From contig NZ_RXHQ01000028.1 of the NCBI RefSeq assembly GCF_004138105.1, positions 1-36,855 of the forward strand: a stretch of 36,855 nt of DNA, given 5' to 3'. The notes under the pieces are model-generated. The model was not told the DNA's origin. It ran no database searches and saw only the letters and a program-made list of their open reading frames with translations. Shown piece by piece: positions 22,690 to 31,849 of the stretch. Source of the DNA: Xylanivirga thermophila (lineage in GTDB: Bacteria > Bacillota > Clostridia > Caldicoprobacterales > Xylanivirgaceae). The stretch's first letter is position 1. Each line of letters starts with the position of its first letter. The position numbers and the translations under genes are program-made.

Positions 22690-25512
22690 ATGAATTTGAA
22701 ATGGGAAGCAAAATGGATTTGGGATAATAGTGGACCGCATCCCCGGAATTATTATGTATGTTTTAGAAAGAATATCAATATTGATGAATATGTAACACGA
22801 GCGGATTTAGCTATATGCGCAGACAGTAGATATGTTCTATATGTGAATGGGCATCATATTGGAAGGGGACCAGTGAGGAGCTGGCCATTTAGGCAGTCTT
22901 ATGATACATATGATATTGCCAATTTGCTGCATAGGGGGAAAAATGTTATAGCAGTGTTGGTAATGCACTTTGGGGTTTCTAATTTTCAATATATTGAAGG
23001 TAGGGGCGGCCTATTGGCACAAGCAAGACTTGTTGAAGGTGGAAAAGAGAGGCTTATTAAAACGGATAGCAGCTGGAAGACTCATGCACATACAGGCTAT
23101 AGGCGTAATTCGATGCGGATTAATTGCCAGCAAGGCTGGGCTGAAGTATATGATGCAGGAAATGCAGTTGATAGATGGCAGTTCCCTGAGTTTGATGATA
23201 GCTCATGGGAAGATGCAATCCAGATTGGAGAATATGGCATGGCACCATGGACAGGTCTTCAACCAAGGGACATACCCATGCCAAGGGAAGATGAGGTATA
23301 TCCAAAGAGGATAGAAAAGATATCCAAAGTACTTCCAATAGGGAAAAATATTTCATTTGATATCCATCCAAACTTTTTCCCGGGGGAACAGGATTCTAAT
23401 CCCAGGATATTTAGCGGATTCATATCAAGCATAATCATGTCTCCAAAAAAGATGAATGGTAAATTACGTTTTCCGTGGGATAATTGGCTTTCGGTATATG
23501 GAGATTTTAGCATAAATGGTCGCAACTATTGTATAGAAGGTCAAAGGGAAGTAGAGATAGAGCTAGATGAAGGGGATAATTTTTTCCTCATGGATATCAG
23601 TGGCCATTACCATGGGCTTTTTGTATATCTAAACTGGGAACTGGAACAAGAAATAGAGTTTAAGGCACCTTTATATCCAGATCATGAATTTATTACTATT
23701 GGACCTTTCGATAAAAATGCTATTATAAACGCAGGAGAAGTACGTGATAATACCATACCATGGGATAATCCCTGTTATTTAAAGCTAAAGAATCTAAAAG
23801 ATGTAGATGATTTAATAGATTTTAAGTCTTGGATCCATCCAGTGTCAAAAGAGCATTCTACCTCAGATAACGTATATATGTCCATGGTGTATAAAGAGGT
23901 AATAAATGAGGAGAATGTTTTGGATAGGGATCAAAATATGATTATTCCAAATGATGAATATACTATAATCAAAAGTCCGGAAATGGGAGATTTAGAGTTT
24001 ATACTGGATTTTGGGCAGGAAGTTTCAGGATATATAGAATTTGAAATGGATGCACCGGAAGGCGTAGTGGTAGATTTCTATGGGGTAGAATATATCTCAC
24101 CTGATGCATCACCACAGTATACAGAAGGTGTAAATTGTACGCTTCGTTATATTACATGTAATGGTAAGCAGAAATACCGCTCCATAGTACGACGGGGTTT
24201 TCGATATCTGTTTATAACGCTTAGAAATGTTAGGGAAGCGGTTAAAATTTATAGAATATGTACTTTGATGGATACCTATCCTGTTGTGCAGTCCGGTTAT
24301 TTTGAAAGCTCAGATTGGGAGCTAAATAAAATTTGGGAGATATCAAGACATACTACTAAGATGTGTATGGAAGACACATTTGTAGATTGTCCTACCTATG
24401 AGCAGACATACTGGGTAGGGGATGCCAGAAATCAAAGCCTTATAAATTACTATGTATTTGGTGCATACCCCATATCCAAACGTTCCCTCTATTTGGTAGC
24501 TGATTCGCTAAAACGGTCACGATTTCCAGAATCCCAGGTTCCAAGTGGCTGGCAAAGTGTACTCACGGCATGGGCTTTGTTCTGGATGAGTGCATGTTTT
24601 GAATATTATGAATATACTGGGGATATGGATTTTTTAAGGGAGCTCTATCCCGATCTAATAAAGGCTTCTGAGGCTTTTATGGCATGTGTCAATGATAAGG
24701 ATCTATTGGAGCTTCAAGCATGGAATATGCTAGACTGGGCTCCCATGGAAACTCCAGATAGGGGCATTGTTACACATCAAAATGCGGAGCTAGTAAAAGC
24801 GCTTCGTAACGTTAGTAGTATAGCTGAATTACTTGGGGATACAAAAAAATCTAATCAGTTAAAACAAAGAGCAATGGACATAAAGAAGGCTATTAATCTC
24901 CATCTTTGGAGTGAAGAGGACCAGGCATATATTGATTGCATATATGACAACGGTAAAAAGTCCAAGAATATCAGTATGCAGACCAATGTAATGGTGTATT
25001 TGTGTGACTGTGTTGAAGGAGAGAGGCGGGAGAAACTTGAAGGATATTTAGTCAACCCTCCTAGTGGATTTGTTCGTATAGGAAGTCCTTTTATGTATTT
25101 CTTTTATTTTGAAGCACTTATGAAAATAAAAGATATTAGCGGGATGCTAAATGAGATACGCGATAGATGGAGTGGTATGCTAAAGGAAGGGGCAACGACA
25201 TGCTGGGAGACATTCCCTGGGTTTCATGAGAAATATCTAACCAGGAGTCATTGTCATGGATGGTCTGCTGCGCCCGGGTATTTTCTCGGGGCCTATATTT
25301 TAGGTATACGTCCGTTGAAGGCTGGATTTGAGGAGGTTTTAATTGATCCTGTTCCATGTGATCTAAAATGGGCTAGGGGTTCTGTTCCCACTCCTAAGGG
25401 AAGGATTGATATCTGGTGGGAAAATCATGATGGTATCTTAAGGGTTAAAATTCATGGGCCTAAGGAGATTAAGTACATATCTCAAGAAGGTATAGAAATG
25501 GTTTTTATTTGA
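22690..25512 (+). CDS. GH78 alpha-L-rhamnosidase-like glycosidase
   Basis: A protein of about 940 residues, probably cytoplasmic since no signal peptide is seen. The N-terminus (WEAKWIWD, then an accessory lectin-like domain with YVNGHHIGRGPVRSWPF) matches bacterial alpha-L-rhamnosidases. The catalytic six-hairpin domain has DCPTYEQTYWVGD (566-578) and a C-terminal TCWETFPG (E840, the likely general base), then HGWSAAPGYFL and a beta-sandwich end. The motif differs from the classic DCPQRDER pattern, so it belongs to a divergent subgroup whose substrate may not be simple rhamnosides. The frame is open to 22510, but a terminator and promoter module lie in that stretch. ATG 22690 is 3 nt and TTG 22696 is 9 nt after AGGAGG; either may be the start. 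Confidence 0.88.
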   Translation: MNLKWEAKWIWDNSGPHPRNYYVCFRKNINIDEYVTRADLAICADSRYVLYVNGHHIGRGPVRSWPFRQSYDTYDIANLLHRGKNVIAVLVMHFGVSNFQYIEGRGGLLAQARLVEGGKERLIKTDSSWKTHAHTGYRRNSMRINCQQGWAEVYDAGNAVDRWQFPEFDDSSWEDAIQIGEYGMAPWTGLQPRDIPMPREDEVYPKRIEKISKVLPIGKNISFDIHPNFFPGEQDSNPRIFSGFISSIIMSPKKMNGKLRFPWDNWLSVYGDFSINGRNYCIEGQREVEIELDEGDNFFLMDISGHYHGLFVYLNWELEQEIEFKAPLYPDHEFITIGPFDKNAIINAGEVRDNTIPWDNPCYLKLKNLKDVDDLIDFKSWIHPVSKEHSTSDNVYMSMVYKEVINEENVLDRDQNMIIPNDEYTIIKSPEMGDLEFILDFGQEVSGYIEFEMDAPEGVVVDFYGVEYISPDASPQYTEGVNCTLRYITCNGKQKYRSIVRRGFRYLFITLRNVREAVKIYRICTLMDTYPVVQSGYFESSDWELNKIWEISRHTTKMCMEDTFVDCPTYEQTYWVGDARNQSLINYYVFGAYPISKRSLYLVADSLKRSRFPESQVPSGWQSVLTAWALFWMSACFEYYEYTGDMDFLRELYPDLIKASEAFMACVNDKDLLELQAWNMLDWAPMETPDRGIVTHQNAELVKALRNVSSIAELLGDTKKSNQLKQRAMDIKKAINLHLWSEEDQAYIDCIYDNGKKSKNISMQTNVMVYLCDCVEGERREKLEGYLVNPPSGFVRIGSPFMYFFYFEALMKIKDISGMLNEIRDRWSGMLKEGATTCWETFPGFHEKYLTRSHCHGWSAAPGYFLGAYILGIRPLKAGFEEVLIDPVPCDLKWARGSVPTPKGRIDIWWENHDGILRVKIHGPKEIKYISQEGIEMVFI

Positions 25513-25525
25513 CAAAAGGAAAACA

Positions 25526-25565
25526 AAAGGGATCATTTTATCATAAAATGATCCCTTTCTATTTA
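25526..25565 (+). terminator. Terminator-like hairpin after the GH78 gene
   Basis: AAAGGGATCATTTTAT (25526-25541) and ATAAAATGATCCCTTT (25543-25558) are exact inverses around one base, followed by CTATTTA. The stem is strong and lies 14 nt after the stop codon; the T-run is short but adequate. Confidence 0.75.
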
Positions 25566-25657
25566 CATCTCAGCAAAAATATACTACAATCATAGTAACA
25601 TATTTTACTGTATGAGTAACAAATGATACTAAAGCAATATTAAGGGGGCTATTATGT

Positions 25658-27019
25658 ATGCAAATTACCGTGGACGATATACAAAAGTTCGGTATAAATG
25701 ATTTTCTAGGTAAGGATTTTGAATGCAAATGTGGGAAAATACATAGTGTTAAATTAGACAATTTAATAATAGAAGAGGGAGCGATAGAAAAGCTGCCTAT
25801 GGTTTTAAAGAATTTTGGGTATAAAAATGTGTTTTTAGTAGCTGATAATAATACCTACGATGCAGCGGGAAGGGAAGTAGAAAAGATACTTATATCGGCT
25901 GGTTTTTCTATTGAAAAGCTGATATATGAAAGGGCATATGAATTAGTTCCGGACGAGGTGGCTATAGGTGAATTCTTAGTTAGCTACAATAAAAAAATGG
26001 AAGTAATATTAACGGTGGGTTCAGGTGTGTTAAATGATATATCCAAATATATGAGCTTTATGCTAGATATCCCCTCTATAGTAGTGGCTACAGCTCCTTC
26101 TATGGATGGATATGCTTCTAGCATTTCGGCGCTTATGCTTAAAGATACGAAAATATCTGTTCAGTCTACTCCACCAAAGGCTATAATAGGAGACATAGAT
26201 ATATTGAGGAAGGCCCCTATGGATATGATACTGGCAGGTTTTGGCGATATGTTAGGAAAATATTCTGCACTTAGAGATTGGAAATTAGCGAATATAGTGA
26301 TTGGAGAATACTATTGTGATGTAGTAAAAAATATGATAGAGCTATCTGTGAATCGATGTGCAGCAGAGGTTAATTTACTTGCTAAAAGAGATGGGGACGC
26401 AGTAGGACATTTAATGGAAGGCTTGATGATAGTAGGCATAGCAATGAGCTTTGTTGGAAATTCCAGACCGGCTTCAGGGGCAGAGCATCATATGTCCCAT
26501 TTTTGGGAATTGAGTTTCCTTATGGAGGGCAGAAAAGCCATCCCCCATGGTATTAAGGTAGGTATAGCCACTTTTATAATCAATAATATAGCAAATAAGT
26601 TTATAGAGATGGATATAGATTTTGAAAATATAGGGGATGATCTTAAAATACTCGATAGAGATAAGTGGAAAAATGAGATTAATAGGGTATATAAAAAGGC
26701 GGCTCCAGAAATTTTAAGCTTAAATGATGGGAACATAGACGATATGGTGGAAGATCGGAAGTCTAGGCAGATGGTAATAAGGGACAACTGGGAAGATATA
26801 GTTCATGTTATACGGGAGTTTCCAGATGCAGATAAGATACAAATGCTTTTAAAAAGAGCAGGTATACCTATAAGGCCACAGGATGTAGGAATCGATAGGG
26901 AAATGGTGCAAGATGCTATTCTGTATGCAAAGGAATTAAGACAAAAATATACCATATTACAGCTGCTAGGTGATATGGGATTGCTTAAGTATTTTGCATA
27001 TATGGATGGGCTTTATTAA
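25658..27019 (+). CDS. araM: sn-glycerol-1-phosphate dehydrogenase (AraM/EgsA-like)
   Basis: A 453-residue NAD(P)-dependent dehydrogenase that interconverts dihydroxyacetone phosphate and sn-glycerol 1-phosphate. The nucleotide-binding motif is GSGVLNDISK (121-130), followed by TAPSMDGYAS (145-154). Metal ligands expected from Bacillus AraM are D197 (GFGDMLGK), H277 in GAEHHMSH, and H297 (IPHG); their spacing agrees with the family. An N-terminal CKCGKIH (23-29) is also seen in clostridial relatives. The protein is longer than Bacillus AraM (about 394 residues), mainly at the C-terminus. ATG 25658 lies 9 nt after AAGGGGG. It heads an operon with a glycerophosphodiesterase, a SorC-type regulator and a GH2 enzyme, consistent with use of a glycerol-phosphate-bearing glycan or glycerolipid headgroup. 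Confidence 0.92.
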   Translation: MQITVDDIQKFGINDFLGKDFECKCGKIHSVKLDNLIIEEGAIEKLPMVLKNFGYKNVFLVADNNTYDAAGREVEKILISAGFSIEKLIYERAYELVPDEVAIGEFLVSYNKKMEVILTVGSGVLNDISKYMSFMLDIPSIVVATAPSMDGYASSISALMLKDTKISVQSTPPKAIIGDIDILRKAPMDMILAGFGDMLGKYSALRDWKLANIVIGEYYCDVVKNMIELSVNRCAAEVNLLAKRDGDAVGHLMEGLMIVGIAMSFVGNSRPASGAEHHMSHFWELSFLMEGRKAIPHGIKVGIATFIINNIANKFIEMDIDFENIGDDLKILDRDKWKNEINRVYKKAAPEILSLNDGNIDDMVEDRKSRQMVIRDNWEDIVHVIREFPDADKIQMLLKRAGIPIRPQDVGIDREMVQDAILYAKELRQKYTILQLLGDMGLLKYFAYMDGLY

Positions 27020-27047
27020 AGTTTATAATAAAGAGGGGAGATATTAT

Positions 27048-27872
27048 ATGTCTATAAAACTAGAGAATGGGGAGATAGTACGCTGGCAAGCCCATCAGAG
27101 TACATGCACTGAGGTACCGGAGAATACCATGGCTGCTTTTAAATATATATGGAAAATAGGTGGAATACCTGAGGCAGATATTCGTACTACTGGGGATGGT
27201 ATTATAATATGTCTCCATGATAAAAATTTAGCCCGTACAGGATATAATATACCGGAAGAATATAGAAACGTCCCTGCATCATCACTTACATATAAAGAGG
27301 TAAGTATGTGGGATGTTGGTAGAAAATATGGTGAAGATTATACTGGCGAGAGGGTGCCAGCCCTAGAGGATATATTCAAGTTTATGAAAGACCATGAAGA
27401 CCGGCTTTTGTATCTGGATTTTAAAGATGTAGATTTAGAAAAGTTGGCCATGCTTATAGACTTATATGGTATTAATAATAGAATAATATTTGCCCATAAT
27501 AATCAGCAAAATTGCATAGCCGTAAAGAATATGATAAGCAATATAAGGACTATGCTTTGGATAGGCGGGAGTGAGGAATCTATAAAAGAGAAATTTGACA
27601 ATGCATTGGCTACTCGATTTGAGGGATTGGATCAGGTCCAACTGCATCTAAATGATAAAAAGGAGAAAACTGCCGATTGGAGATATGATATAGAGGCCTC
27701 CTACTTAGAGTATTGCTATAATATAACTGATAAATATGGTGTTGATCTTGAGGTATTACCATATGAGTTTGAGAAGGGGGATATACAAAAGCTTTTAAAT
27801 ATTGGCATTAGATGGTTTGCAGTAGACTATCCTAAAAGATTTATAAGCTATATAATAGGAGCAAATGAATAG
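27048..27872 (+). CDS. Glycerophosphodiester phosphodiesterase family protein
   Basis: A 274-residue GDPD-family enzyme with a TIM-barrel fold. Visible motifs are AHQSTCTEVPENT (near residue 15, the position of HRG...PENT), EADIRTTGDG and CLHD (catalytic E, D and H), and a later YLDFKD. The usual Arg of the HR pair is Gln, which may change phosphate handling or substrate. The enzyme should release glycerol phosphate from a glycerophosphodiester. ATG 27048 follows GAGGGGAG by 8 nt; the frame opens earlier inside araM without a ribosome site. The gap to araM is 28 nt. There is no signal peptide, so it acts inside the cell and probably feeds its product to AraM. Confidence 0.88.
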   Translation: MSIKLENGEIVRWQAHQSTCTEVPENTMAAFKYIWKIGGIPEADIRTTGDGIIICLHDKNLARTGYNIPEEYRNVPASSLTYKEVSMWDVGRKYGEDYTGERVPALEDIFKFMKDHEDRLLYLDFKDVDLEKLAMLIDLYGINNRIIFAHNNQQNCIAVKNMISNIRTMLWIGGSEESIKEKFDNALATRFEGLDQVQLHLNDKKEKTADWRYDIEASYLEYCYNITDKYGVDLEVLPYEFEKGDIQKLLNIGIRWFAVDYPKRFISYIIGANE

Positions 27873-27892
27873 TATTGGAAGTGGTAAAGTTT

Positions 27893-28858
27893 ATGGAGAA
27901 TGTTAACAAGATAGATCTATTAGTAAGGGTAGCAAAGTTATATTATGAACATAATTATAGTCAGCAGATGATAGCAGAAGAATTGGGCTTTTCCAGACCA
28001 TATATTTCAAAACTTATAAACGAGGCAAGGGAAGTTGGCATAGTTGAAGTCAAGATAAATGATCCTAAAGGTGCAGAGACAAAATTAGAGCGTGAGACGA
28101 GGGAAAAATTTGGCTTGAAGAAGGTTATTGTAATTCCCCGCTATGGCAATTCTAATGCTAATTTATTGGAGAAGCTTTCGATGGCCACATCAAACTATTT
28201 AAACACGATCATTCAAGATGGAGATATAATTGGAGTGAGCTGGGGGGCTACACTATATTCATGTTCTTTAAATTTACATCCCATAGAGGAAGTAGATAAT
28301 ATTTCTGTTGTACAGCTGTGTGGAGCGGTAAGTATGACAGAGAAGAATATATATGCTACAGAAATTCCTAAGAACTTTGCCATTGCATATGGAGGTACCC
28401 CCTATTTTCTGCCCTTACCTGCAGTTGTAGATAATGTTGAGGCCAAAGAGGCAATTGTAAAGGATAAAAATATAGATTCTGTACTTAAGTTAGGGCAGAG
28501 ATCAAATATTGCAATCTTTTCAATAGGACCCTTTGGGCATAATAGTACCCTTCCCAGGGCCGGTTATATAACTCCAGAAGAGGTGGATAGGTTATTGGCT
28601 AAAGGGGCAGTGGGTGATATGTTTTCTAGGGTTATAGATATAAATGGTAATATATGTGATCGTGATATTGACGAAAGAACCATAGGCATAGAACTACAGG
28701 ATATTGTTAAAAAGGAATATAGGATTGGAGTGGCAGGTGGAGTTAGAAAAGCAAGGAGCATATATGCAATGCTAATAGGTGGATATCCAAATGTGCTAAT
28801 AACGGATGAAGAGACCTGTCTGGAAGTTCTAAAGATATATGAATTTAATAACATATAA
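27893..28858 (+). CDS. SorC/DeoR-type sugar-binding transcriptional regulator
   Basis: A 321-residue regulator. An N-terminal helix-turn-helix (YSQQMIAEELGFSRPYISKL, near residue 24) is followed by a SorC-type sugar-phosphate-binding domain with GVSWGATLY and SIGPFG and an ending GVAGGVRKA...AMLIGG. Such proteins bind a phosphorylated sugar or triose and control the operon they sit in. Here they would sense a product of the araM/GDPD/GH2 pathway. The frame opens at TTG 27875, two bases after the previous stop; ATG 27893 gives the usual N-terminus, with a weak GGAAGTGG site 8 nt before it. It is co-directional and tightly packed with its neighbours. Confidence 0.9.
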   Translation: MENVNKIDLLVRVAKLYYEHNYSQQMIAEELGFSRPYISKLINEAREVGIVEVKINDPKGAETKLERETREKFGLKKVIVIPRYGNSNANLLEKLSMATSNYLNTIIQDGDIIGVSWGATLYSCSLNLHPIEEVDNISVVQLCGAVSMTEKNIYATEIPKNFAIAYGGTPYFLPLPAVVDNVEAKEAIVKDKNIDSVLKLGQRSNIAIFSIGPFGHNSTLPRAGYITPEEVDRLLAKGAVGDMFSRVIDINGNICDRDIDERTIGIELQDIVKKEYRIGVAGGVRKARSIYAMLIGGYPNVLITDEETCLEVLKIYEFNNI

Positions 28859-28896
28859 GTTTATATGAATAATTAATAGACAGGAGGAAGTTTATA

Positions 28897-30648
28897 ATGA
28901 ACACAGATATACCAAGGCCAGAATATCCAAGGCCGGATTTTGAGAGGGAACAATGGTTAAATCTAAACGGGCAATGGGGTTTTGAATTTGATGATCATAA
29001 CATTGGTGAGCAGGAAAAATGGTATATTGGAAAGGATTTTAGTCACAAGATAACAGTACCATTTTGCTACCAAAGCCATTTAAGTGGTATATATGACCAA
29101 GGATTTCATACAAATCTTTGGTACAAAAGGGAATTTATAATACCAGATAGTTTTAAGGGAAGAAGGATTTTTTTAAACTTTGGAGCTGTTGATTATAGGG
29201 CGAAGGTATGGGTTAATGGTCAATTTGTATGTAAGCATACAGGAGGGCATGTACCATTCAAAACAGATATTAGTAAATTTATAAATGAAGGTAAAAATGT
29301 CATTGTGGTGAAGGCAGAGGATCCATACGAATGTATACAGCCTAGGGGAAAACAGTATTGGAAGGAAAAACCTGATAGGTGCTGGTACACACCAACCTCT
29401 GGTATTTGGCAGACAGTATGGTTAGAGACTACAGGTGATGTATCAATAGATGAAATCAGAATGACACCGGATATAGACAAAAAGCAGCTCATGATACAGG
29501 GAGTTCTTGATAGCTTTTCAGAGCCAATGATGCTCAAAATTAAGGTGTTATATAAGGGTAATATGGTAAATAAGCTAAAGGTAAGCCTTCTCGACAGAAT
29601 TTTTAAAGTTACTTTAGATGTAAAAGAAGAGGATTATATAGATGAAGTACATTACTGGACTCCTGAATCCCCCAATCTATATGATATAGAGTTTGAGTTA
29701 TTAAAAGAAGATATGGTTGTTGATAGGGTGAAGAGTTACTTTGGGATGCGAAAAATCTCTGTAAAGGATGATATTATTCTATTAAACAACAGACCATATT
29801 ATCAGAGGTTAATTTTAGATCAGGGATATTGGCCTGAAAGTCTTTTAACTCCTCCTAGTGATGATGCTATAAGATATGATATTGAAATGATAAAAAAAAT
29901 GGGTTTCAATGGAGCAAGAAAGCATCAAAAAATTGAGGATCCTAGATATTATTATTGGGCTGATCGTTTAGGCATATTGGTTTGGGGAGAGATGCCAAGT
30001 GCCTATCAATTTAATAATCTAGAGATAGATAATATTATGCGGGAGTGGAGTGCATTTATAGGCCGAGATTATAATCATCCTTCGATAGTTGTTTGGGTTC
30101 CATTGAATGAATCATGGGGCGTGAGAAATATCTTCATAGATAAAAATCAGCAAAATTTTGCAAGATCATTATATTATCTCACAAAGGCGTTGGATGGCAC
30201 ACGATTGGTAAGCACCAATGATGGATGGGAACAGATAGATGGAGATATTTGTGCTATTCATGACTATAGAGCATGGGGAGATGATTTTAAACAGAAATAT
30301 GGGGATAAGGAGTCTATACTATCTGGTACGGCTAATGGCGGGAGAATGGTTTATTGCCAGGGTGAGCGTTATGAGGGGCAACCCATAATGATAACGGAAT
30401 ATGGTGGTATAGCATTTGATAGTGAAAATGAAGAAAATTGGGGCTATAATGGGACGGTAAAGGATGAGGAAGGCTTTATAGAACGATACTCAAGCATTAC
30501 CTCTGCTATAAAAGATATGCATTATATTAGGGGGTACTGCTATACTCAACTTACCGATGTTATGCAGGAAGTCAATGGATTGATGACCGCAGATCGTAAA
30601 CCAAAAGTCGATGTAGAAAAAATAGCCAAAATAAATTTATCAAGATAG
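28897..30648 (+). CDS. GH2 glycoside hydrolase (beta-galactosidase/beta-glucuronidase-like)
   Basis: A 583-residue glycosidase without signal peptide. The order is a sugar-binding jelly-roll domain (LNLNGQWGFEFDD...WYKREF...GAVDYRAKVWVNG), an immunoglobulin-like domain (about 185-280), and a TIM barrel. The acid/base is E405 in PLNESWG and the nucleophile is E501 in ITEYGG, both intact. It is shorter than LacZ and closer to small GH2 enzymes; the linkage and sugar cannot be fixed by eye. ATG 28897 follows AGGAGG. As the last gene of the araM operon it probably removes a beta-linked sugar from the compound whose glycerol-phosphate part is handled by the first two genes. Confidence 0.92.
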   Translation: MNTDIPRPEYPRPDFEREQWLNLNGQWGFEFDDHNIGEQEKWYIGKDFSHKITVPFCYQSHLSGIYDQGFHTNLWYKREFIIPDSFKGRRIFLNFGAVDYRAKVWVNGQFVCKHTGGHVPFKTDISKFINEGKNVIVVKAEDPYECIQPRGKQYWKEKPDRCWYTPTSGIWQTVWLETTGDVSIDEIRMTPDIDKKQLMIQGVLDSFSEPMMLKIKVLYKGNMVNKLKVSLLDRIFKVTLDVKEEDYIDEVHYWTPESPNLYDIEFELLKEDMVVDRVKSYFGMRKISVKDDIILLNNRPYYQRLILDQGYWPESLLTPPSDDAIRYDIEMIKKMGFNGARKHQKIEDPRYYYWADRLGILVWGEMPSAYQFNNLEIDNIMREWSAFIGRDYNHPSIVVWVPLNESWGVRNIFIDKNQQNFARSLYYLTKALDGTRLVSTNDGWEQIDGDICAIHDYRAWGDDFKQKYGDKESILSGTANGGRMVYCQGERYEGQPIMITEYGGIAFDSENEENWGYNGTVKDEEGFIERYSSITSAIKDMHYIRGYCYTQLTDVMQEVNGLMTADRKPKVDVEKIAKINLSR

Positions 30649-30665
30649 AATATTAGAAAAATACT

Positions 30666-30711
30666 AGAAGGGGATGTTTAACGGTTTTATCCCGCTAAAC
30701 ATCCCCTTTCT
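30666..30711. terminator. Bidirectional terminator between the GH2 and AraC genes
   Basis: AAGGGGATGTTTA (30668-30680) pairs exactly with TAAACATCCCCTT (30696-30708), and the stem can extend with one bulge. On the minus strand the stem is followed by TTCTAGTATTTTTC, so it should end the AraC transcript well; on the plus strand the T-run is short. It lies between convergent genes. Confidence 0.8.
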
Positions 30712-30739
30712 GATGGTATTGGCAAATATAAAAGCTAAA

Positions 30740-31633
30740 TTAGTGTGAATTTCTATAGCTACCTGGCGTCTGACTGGTGACCCTTTTAAATACCTCATAG
30801 AAAAATTTTATATCATTAAATCCAACTTCATGGGCTATGTCAATGACTTTCATATCTGTTGTCTTGAGCAATTTGCATGCTTCATCTATTCTCAGTTTTT
30901 GGACGAAATCAGAGAAGTTTATGCCGGTTGTTTCTTTGAAGAGTGTGCTGAAATAGTTTTTACTTATGAAGGATTTCATAGCAAGCTCTTCGAGTTTTAT
31001 ATCAGAATTATAGTTTTCTTTTAGGTATTCTATTGCACTCTCTACTATTTTTTTGTTTTTTAGAGATATATGCTTTTTATCTTCATTATCTATATATCTG
31101 AATATCTTGATTATAAGCTCAATTAAATAGGCCCTGATTATATCCATATATCCCTTTTGCCTAAGGTTATATTCAGAATACATTTTGCTGAATATGCCAC
31201 CAATTTCATTAAAGGCTGCCCCTTTAAGATGTAGATCGGGTGAAGGGGCGTAGTCATCAGGAAATAATGATTTAAACAAAAATGAAGATGTAATATTCTC
31301 AAAATGTTTTGCCTCTAAAAGCGAAACATCTAGAAATTCAGGCATAAAGGCACAATTATATACTATAGGAACTTTCTTGCTATTTGGGTCTGAGAAAAAA
31401 CCATGTTCCATATCATAATTTATGATAAAAAGATCCCCTTCGGAAACCTTATATTCATAGTCACCTATAATATGGATACCATTGCCGGAAATAACATAGG
31501 CAATCTCTATAAAATCATGTTTATGCATGATACCACAATATTTTTCAAGCTCCGTGGATTTATTTATGTAAACAAGTTCACTTTCTCTAAAAATCGTACA
31601 TCCTTCAAGGGTATTATAAGTTTGACTATTCAT
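30740..31633 (-). CDS. AraC-family regulator with cupin sensor domain
   Basis: A 297-residue regulator. The N-terminal half is a cupin-like ligand-binding domain (MHKHDFIEIAYVISGNG, then EGDLFIINYDMEHGF). The last 100 residues hold two AraC helix-turn-helix units: IKLEELAMKSFISKNYFSTL and MKVIDIAHEVGFNDIKFFYE. It probably binds a sugar and activates glycosidase genes. It is divergent from the GH38 gene, and the repeated promoter module (copy B) lies in the shared gap, making it the best candidate to bind that module. GGAG lies 2 nt before the ATG at 31639 and 8 nt before the ATG at 31633, so the latter is preferred. Confidence 0.92.
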   Translation of the reverse strand: MNSQTYNTLEGCTIFRESELVYINKSTELEKYCGIMHKHDFIEIAYVISGNGIHIIGDYEYKVSEGDLFIINYDMEHGFFSDPNSKKVPIVYNCAFMPEFLDVSLLEAKHFENITSSFLFKSLFPDDYAPSPDLHLKGAAFNEIGGIFSKMYSEYNLRQKGYMDIIRAYLIELIIKIFRYIDNEDKKHISLKNKKIVESAIEYLKENYNSDIKLEELAMKSFISKNYFSTLFKETTGINFSDFVQKLRIDEACKLLKTTDMKVIDIAHEVGFNDIKFFYEVFKRVTSQTPGSYRNSH

Positions 31634-31660
31634 ATTCATCTCTCCAATTTCAGATATATC

Positions 31661-31723
31661 GTTTAAATCCCTAATAAGATTGTAACATATACCAAAGATA
31701 GATTGAAGTTATTTATATATAAT
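31661..31723 (+). promoter_or_regulatory. Repeated promoter module, copy B (before the GH38 gene)
   Basis: GTTTAAA, CCTAATAA, ATTGTAA and ATATACCAAAG occur in the same order and spacing as in copy A (22512-22575); 30 of 34 core positions agree. A TATAAT box (31718-31723) starts 29 nt after the A of ATACC, exactly as the TATAGT box does in copy A. No good -35 hexamer is present, as expected of an activator-dependent promoter. It reads toward the GH38 gene at 31850. Confidence 0.65.
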
Positions 31724-31849
31724 GTGAATCACATATGAATAAATTTTTAATACTATAGTTGATTTAATGAGTATGTTTGCTTTGAAATGTACATTTATTT
31801 ACACATGAATGACATCTTACTATAAAATAACAAAAAGGGGCGAATAGAT

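Noticed and set aside
22970-23314. Overlapping 114-residue open frame inside the GH78 gene
   Set aside because: It is a shadow frame with no ribosome site and no family resemblance, inside a well-supported gene.
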